Part shown: positions 61,126 through 64,000 of the stretch, piece after piece
Position numbering within the stretch: the stretch's first letter is position 1
How the letters are laid out: each line of letters starts with the position of its first letter
Assembly: GCA_035079385.1 (NCBI GenBank)
Contig: JAVHKY010000056.1
Coordinates: 1,302,001-1,366,000 of the forward strand
DNA length: 64,000 nucleotides
Source of the DNA: Aspidiotus rigidus
Taxonomy: Eukaryota; Arthropoda; Insecta; Hemiptera; Diaspididae
Direction: 5' to 3'
The notes under the pieces: model-generated
Seen by the model: the letters and a program-made list of their open reading frames with translations, nothing else
Databases searched by the model: none
Told to the model about the DNA's origin: nothing
Made by a program: the position numbers and the translations under genes

Positions 61126-64000
61126 AGATCGAGCGTCGACCACATACGCAGTAAGTGTATGCTAAGTTTGCTGACCATTGACGCGAGAACGTGATGATAA
61201 AATGAAGATCGCTGGACTTCGTTTACGTTTTTTTGGCGAGGTGGAAGGCGCGCTGCCCATAAGAGGTCCAATCAAAGTCATAATTATGTAAAGCAAGTTA
61301 AGCAACTCCGTGTAAATGGTTGGGGACCAAAAAAACGCACGATAGATATCGCAGAAAAGTGTTTCATTGTAATGGAATTTTACATACATTCTTATGGACG
61401 CTAATCCTTTCGATTTAATGGAATACGGTTGATTTATTCAAAAATTATAATACAACAAAAGTTTTTTTAGCGTTAAATTTCCTTTCGGATGAGGACATTC
61501 ACAATAACTAAATGATATTTGTGTTTACCATAAGAGACTATGTAAACATCACAATGGAACGCTAGCGCTTGTGTATTGAGGCAGAAACACGTGCTACATG
61601 AAGTCGCTCAACTTGCCGTATATATGACTTTGGGTCCAATGATGCTTATAGAATATTCATCATTGAAGCTTCTTTTGAAGAAAAATTTCATGATCTCAAA
61701 ATTTTGTAAACTTGCTTCCAAAGACATTTTGAGGTAAAAGTATGAGAAGATAAGAGGAATTTTCTTTTGTCATCCCGGTTTCATTTTCACAACTTCAGCA
61801 AACCAATACTGAATGAAGGGTACGAATTAATAAGGATGGTCATTGTAACCTGCTTCTGGCAAAATTAAATGAAAGTTGTGAAAGTTTTTTATTCCCTAAA
61901 TTTTGTTACATAATGATACAAGTTTTGAACGTTTATGATAAAGATTATTCACCTCTCATAACTTCAACTGCTTCGAATGACGACAGTTTGAGCTTGTATA
62001 TACCTGTTACTTCATCTATTCTCATATCCGTTTTTCCCTTATGTCTCTGGAAACAAATATTTGGAATCACTTGACTCGATTATTTTTATTGGGATGCCTA
62101 GGTATAGATTCAAACTGAGTTAGTCGGGGCAAGTACCTCCTTCTGCTAAAGATCACACTTTAATTCTTCCTTCTTTTTGTATCAATATACTGGCGATGTT
62201 ATCGGAAAATTGTTCCTATACTTATTTCAGCAATCAAGAATTACCCTTGAAAAATATCCTGAGGGTAGATACTTGTTACATCGCACAACCCCAATTTCGT
62301 TGAGAAAGAGCATAGCTATATTGGCACGTTGTACTTTTATCTAACGAGGAAGCTAGAGCAGACGGACAACGAATGTTTTGTTCTAACCATAAAACACGTT
62401 CCTTGTCAAAAAAAGTCTACTGTTAGAAAACTTGCCCAAATTTGTCGTAGCGGACGATTTCTGGGTGATGGCGAGCATGTAGACGATAAGACCTAGTTTT
62501 AAATTTCAGGTTTTCGAGGCCTTAAACTGTATGTTGCTATTTATCGTGGACTTGTATTTGAATAATTACGGTTAAGTTGATATGAAATTATCGACCACTT
62601 TCAAGAGACGATTTCATTTTTTTTTTTTTTTCCTCCTACCTAATGTCTATATGCAGACGTGGACGTTTATTTTTGCAATTCAAATTCCATAAGATATGTA
62701 CTTATTTAATATCGGTGGGCTAAACCTTCGACTCTCAGACACGCTTGCGGAAATCAAAAATTTCATTTCAAAAGTTGATTAGCGGAGAAATTTAGATAGC
62801 TGTGCTTTTCGACTCGTCTTTTCCATTTTACCAAAACGTATCACATGCGAGAGTGGTCAAAATTAGTTTACTTGTAGAATGTAAAATTCCAGATAGTCTA
62901 TCCCATTTTTGATTTGTAGTTCTCACTTCTGAAAGAAAAAACATTCGAAAGTTTTCCCAATTTTGTCCACAGTTTCAATGGTTTTCTTGAACGGAACAGC
63001 TGTTTCACGTCCCCTTGCTACTACTTTGCAATTTTTACTCGAACACTCGCTAGCACTACACCTATGGCCCATCTCTAAAGCTTTCAAGTTCTTGGTAGGT
63101 AGTACATAATTTTATGTCATTGAATGATTGGTATAGACATCATCTATGATAGATTCTCTGCTCTATGATTTCAGTGACGATCCAATCCTACGTGAGCATA
63201 TACCGACCGGTATGCCCCTAGAGAACATTCTGTCCAACTAATTTCTACCGACTTTTCTCGTAAGAAAAGGGAGGTATTACACCCGTTTGTTTAGGTTTCC
63301 TTTATAATATGAGGAAAACGGCACCCCCTCCCCTCCCCGCCCTCTCCCTATCACCATTATGCTATACCGAAAATTTCCAATCGATCTTCTATTCTTACGA
63401 GTTCTTGCTGATGTTCTTATAATATCTCTTTTGTAATTGACCCGATATCCTCATCAATAACTGAAATTTCACTCGTATTTACTTCAGTCGGGCACAATGA
63501 ACTAACACCTTTTCATTTATTTGCCCCTCTCACCCCCACTGTACAGTATGCAACATTTTCTACCGATTATCTATTTTCATGGTTTCCAATGATAATATAT
63601 CCTGACCTATCAAAAGCCCTCATCAATGGCCAAAGTTTTACTTTGTTGCTTTAGCCTAATACGATTAACTCACATTTCTTTGCTCCCTTGAATTTTCTCC
63701 CTCCCTCCTCCAACCACGAAAAATCAAATCCAACAATCGATTAACCATTCTTATATGTTCTTCCCATTCATCCACAATTCCACATCCGAGTATTTACAAA
63801 TATACCATCAATGAAAATACATCGCGGTTGCGATTTTCCATCGCCTAACGCAATTTAACAACTCTCATTCTATAAAAAGATGGGAAGCTGTGATAACGAA
63901 TAAGGCAGTTTAGCTACCAGAAAAATTCCTGTTTTCATTTACAAATATAATTTGTCTTTTTATGAGAACAGGCAAACACTAAATTTCCGATAGCTTTTTC
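61126..64000. other. No supported gene
   Basis: AT-rich sequence without recognised genes or repeats. A T run of about 15 lies near 62616-62631, and a C-rich CCCCTCCCCTCCCCGCCCTC tract near 63324-63344. Confidence 0.4.

Overview
This is AT-rich nuclear DNA from an animal, most likely an invertebrate, and the species cannot be named from the sequence. The evidence is spliced genes with mostly short introns (about 50-150 bp), long microsatellites, and a dense load of short inverted-repeat transposons. Three genes are secure and all lie on the minus strand. OSBP (oxysterol-binding protein) occupies 12408 down to 2258 and is incomplete: its last exons lie beyond the window or were not found. A complete 11-exon DUS3-type tRNA-dihydrouridine synthase gene occupies 20567 to 17931. 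A sphingomyelin synthase, with its whole coding region in one exon, occupies 32575 to 31250. OSBP and sphingomyelin synthase both act in Golgi sterol/sphingolipid metabolism, but 18.8 kb and an unrelated gene separate them, so I do not infer a cluster.

Layout: 1-2257, no recognised gene. 2258-12408, OSBP; its 5.9 kb last visible intron holds four repeat elements and a Penelope-like retroelement remnant. 12.64-13.48 kb, a large foldback just upstream of OSBP. 13.5-17.9 kb, repeats, a possible two-exon microprotein and a tRNA-like SINE head. 17.9-20.6 kb, DUS3. 21.2-26.3 kb, mobile DNA, including a hAT transposon with 8-bp target-site duplications that itself carries three nested insertions, and a Merlin-type transposase remnant. 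26.3-27.7 kb, opposed (GA)n and (CT)n tracts. 31.2-32.6 kb, sphingomyelin synthase. 33.2-35.7 kb, a run of MITEs, one inserted inside another. 40.0-46.1 kb, a hotspot of nested and palindromic elements. 47.26-48.0 kb, an element carrying five perfect TGACGTCA sites and an 88-bp tandem repeat. 48.18-48.40 kb, a possible terminal coding exon. 53.5-54.26 kb, an element with TIRs of roughly 130 bp and a 9-bp duplication. The rest of 48.5-64 kb shows no convincing gene.

The most informative signals are: a GC-AG intron with a tandem acceptor in OSBP, required by reading frame; several transposon families defined by comparing copies within the window, four of them with clean target-site duplications; two foldback elements sharing a motif that resembles the conserved tail of Penelope-like or ribozyme-bearing elements; and a 47-bp-arm hairpin of very high identity. 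I found no convincing undescribed enzymatic or defence system. The novelty is mainly in the repeat architecture.
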